A stretch of DNA of 5,356 nucleotides from Limisphaerales bacterium (GTDB taxonomy: Bacteria; Verrucomicrobiota; Verrucomicrobiia; Limisphaerales; UBA11358), in contig PKZR01000077.1 of assembly GCA_003133815.1 (NCBI GenBank), positions 1-5,356 on the forward strand, read 5' to 3'. How positions within the stretch are numbered: the stretch's first letter is position 1; every line of letters begins with the position of its first letter. Below are positions 4,630 to 5,356 of this stretch, piece after piece. Made by a program: the position numbers and the translations under genes. Under the pieces are notes generated by a model, which saw nothing but the letters and a program-made list of their open reading frames with translations, had not been told where the DNA came from and made no database searches.

Positions 4630-5235
4630 ATGAGTTTACAGACAGGAAAACAGTTTTACAAACTGGTTGTGGTTGCATGGCTGACGTTTTCTCTCGGGAG
4701 CGTTGTGCTTGCGCTTGTCTCGTGGCATCAACTTTCCGCGCAAAGGGTGGTCGGCACACGGATCGTGGCAAGCCGCGACGATTTGAACGGCATCTTAAAA
4801 TCGTTGCTCGACATGGAAACGGGTGAACGGGGCTACGTCATCACCGGCAACAAAAATTTCCTTGAGCCGTTCATCCAAGGCGAAACCAATTTGCCCGCGC
4901 AGTTCGACGATCTCGTGAATCTGGTTCACGATGATCCGGCCATGCTGGAATCCGTCACAAAATTGCGGGCTGCCGCGCAAGCCAGCTTGAGCTGGCAGCT
5001 TTCCGTCATCAATGCCCGCACCCGAAGTTTCGATCAGGCGGCGGGAATGGTCGCGACCGGCAATCTCAAACGAATGATGGACGAGATGCGCGCACAGATT
5101 GACCTGTTGGACCGGACTTATTCCGACCGGATGACATTCATCCGTCAGGATATTGGAAAACGCCTGACGCGCGCGAATCTCACCAGCCTCGTCGCCGGAA
5201 TTTTTGGGATTGGCGCGGGGCTGCTCGCGTTATAG
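4630..5235 (+). pseudogene. CHASE3-domain sensor histidine kinase, 5' part ending at an in-frame amber
   Basis: 201 residues, then TAG at 5233-5235. Residues 10-32 are the first membrane span. Residues 37-178 form a periplasmic CHASE3 sensing domain, recognised by LLDMETGERGYVITGNKNFL (59-78) with the family's D-ETG-RGY-ITG core and the long helical remainder through DLLDRTYSDRM. Residues 183-201 begin the second span (LTSLVAGIFGIGAGLLAL). The stop falls inside this span, and the frame continues unshifted into a linker and HisKA box (next entry). As read, the product would be a sensor with no kinase. The cause may be a nonsense mutation, a read error or suppression. ATG 4630 is supported by the membrane-span start; the Shine-Dalgarno sequence is weak. 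It is separated by 108 bp from the metallopeptidase. Confidence 0.85.
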
Positions 5236-5356
5236 TTGTCCTACGTTGCGGTTCGGCAGCGCGAACGCGAACGCGAATTGACGCAAGCCAAACTTCAGGC
5301 CGAGCACAGCAACCAGGAAAAAACCGTTTTCCTCGCGAACATGAGCCACGAAATCC
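5236..5356 (+). pseudogene. Histidine kinase continuation: linker and HisKA start, partial
   Basis: This is in the same frame as the CHASE3 part, directly after the TAG, and runs off the right edge. It reads LSYVAVRQREREREL (rest of the second membrane span plus the basic-acidic signalling helix), a coiled linker (TQAKLQAEHSNQEKT) and then VFLANMSHEI, the classic HisKA H-box. The phosphoacceptor His codon is 5347-5349 (residue 240 if read through). The FLANMSHEI form is typical of hybrid sensor kinases with downstream HATPase and receiver domains, which would lie beyond the window. If translated separately, the only in-frame starts here are a TTG at 5236 and an ATG at 5341, neither with a Shine-Dalgarno sequence, so it is more plausibly the disconnected 3' part of one gene. 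Confidence 0.8.

Overview
The window looks like chromosomal DNA of a Verrucomicrobiota-type bacterium (Pedosphaera/Limisphaerales-like). That is an inference from the gene families present, the moderate GC content, the A-rich leaders with weak or no Shine-Dalgarno sequences and the outer-membrane-protein style of the first gene. No rRNA, tRNA, CRISPR array or insertion sequence is visible.

Left half (about 1-1851), all on the minus strand. From the centre outwards: a CsbD-family stress protein (1651-1851); a small stand-alone glycogen-binding (CBM48/AMPK-type) protein (1009-1518); a 52-residue single-span membrane protein that may be a truncated low-affinity iron permease (819-977); a DUF3185 membrane protein (598-804); a secreted or outer-membrane protein that seems cut short (138-395); a 38-residue orphan ORF (70-186); and the first 18 codons of an HNH-endonuclease-like gene leaving the window (1-55).

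Centre (1852-2245): a 394-bp non-coding region between divergent gene sets. It holds two copies of a TTGCARNNTGCA motif 32 bp apart and a 9-bp inverted repeat with a 31-nt spacer. The same motif occurs as a second pair, 21 bp apart, in the intergenic region upstream of the truncated outer-membrane gene.

Right half (2246-4521), plus strand. A tight run of an lmo0937-type membrane peptide, a DUF883/ElaB-YqjD protein, a YqjE-like (holin-X superfamily) membrane protein, a YqjK-position coiled-coil protein overlapping it by 25 bp, and a zinc-ribbon metallopeptidase with HESGH. This extends the enterobacterial yqjD-yqjE-yqjK arrangement. With CsbD and DUF3185 opposite, it reads as an envelope/osmotic or stationary-phase stress island, which is an inference from families and context.

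Right edge (4630-5356): a CHASE3 sensor histidine kinase. Its reading frame is broken by one in-frame TAG inside the second membrane span, yet continues without shift into a recognisable HisKA phosphoacceptor motif at the window end. The items most worth checking are this amber codon, the paired TTGCARNNTGCA sites and the truncated-gene/HNH boundary at the left edge.
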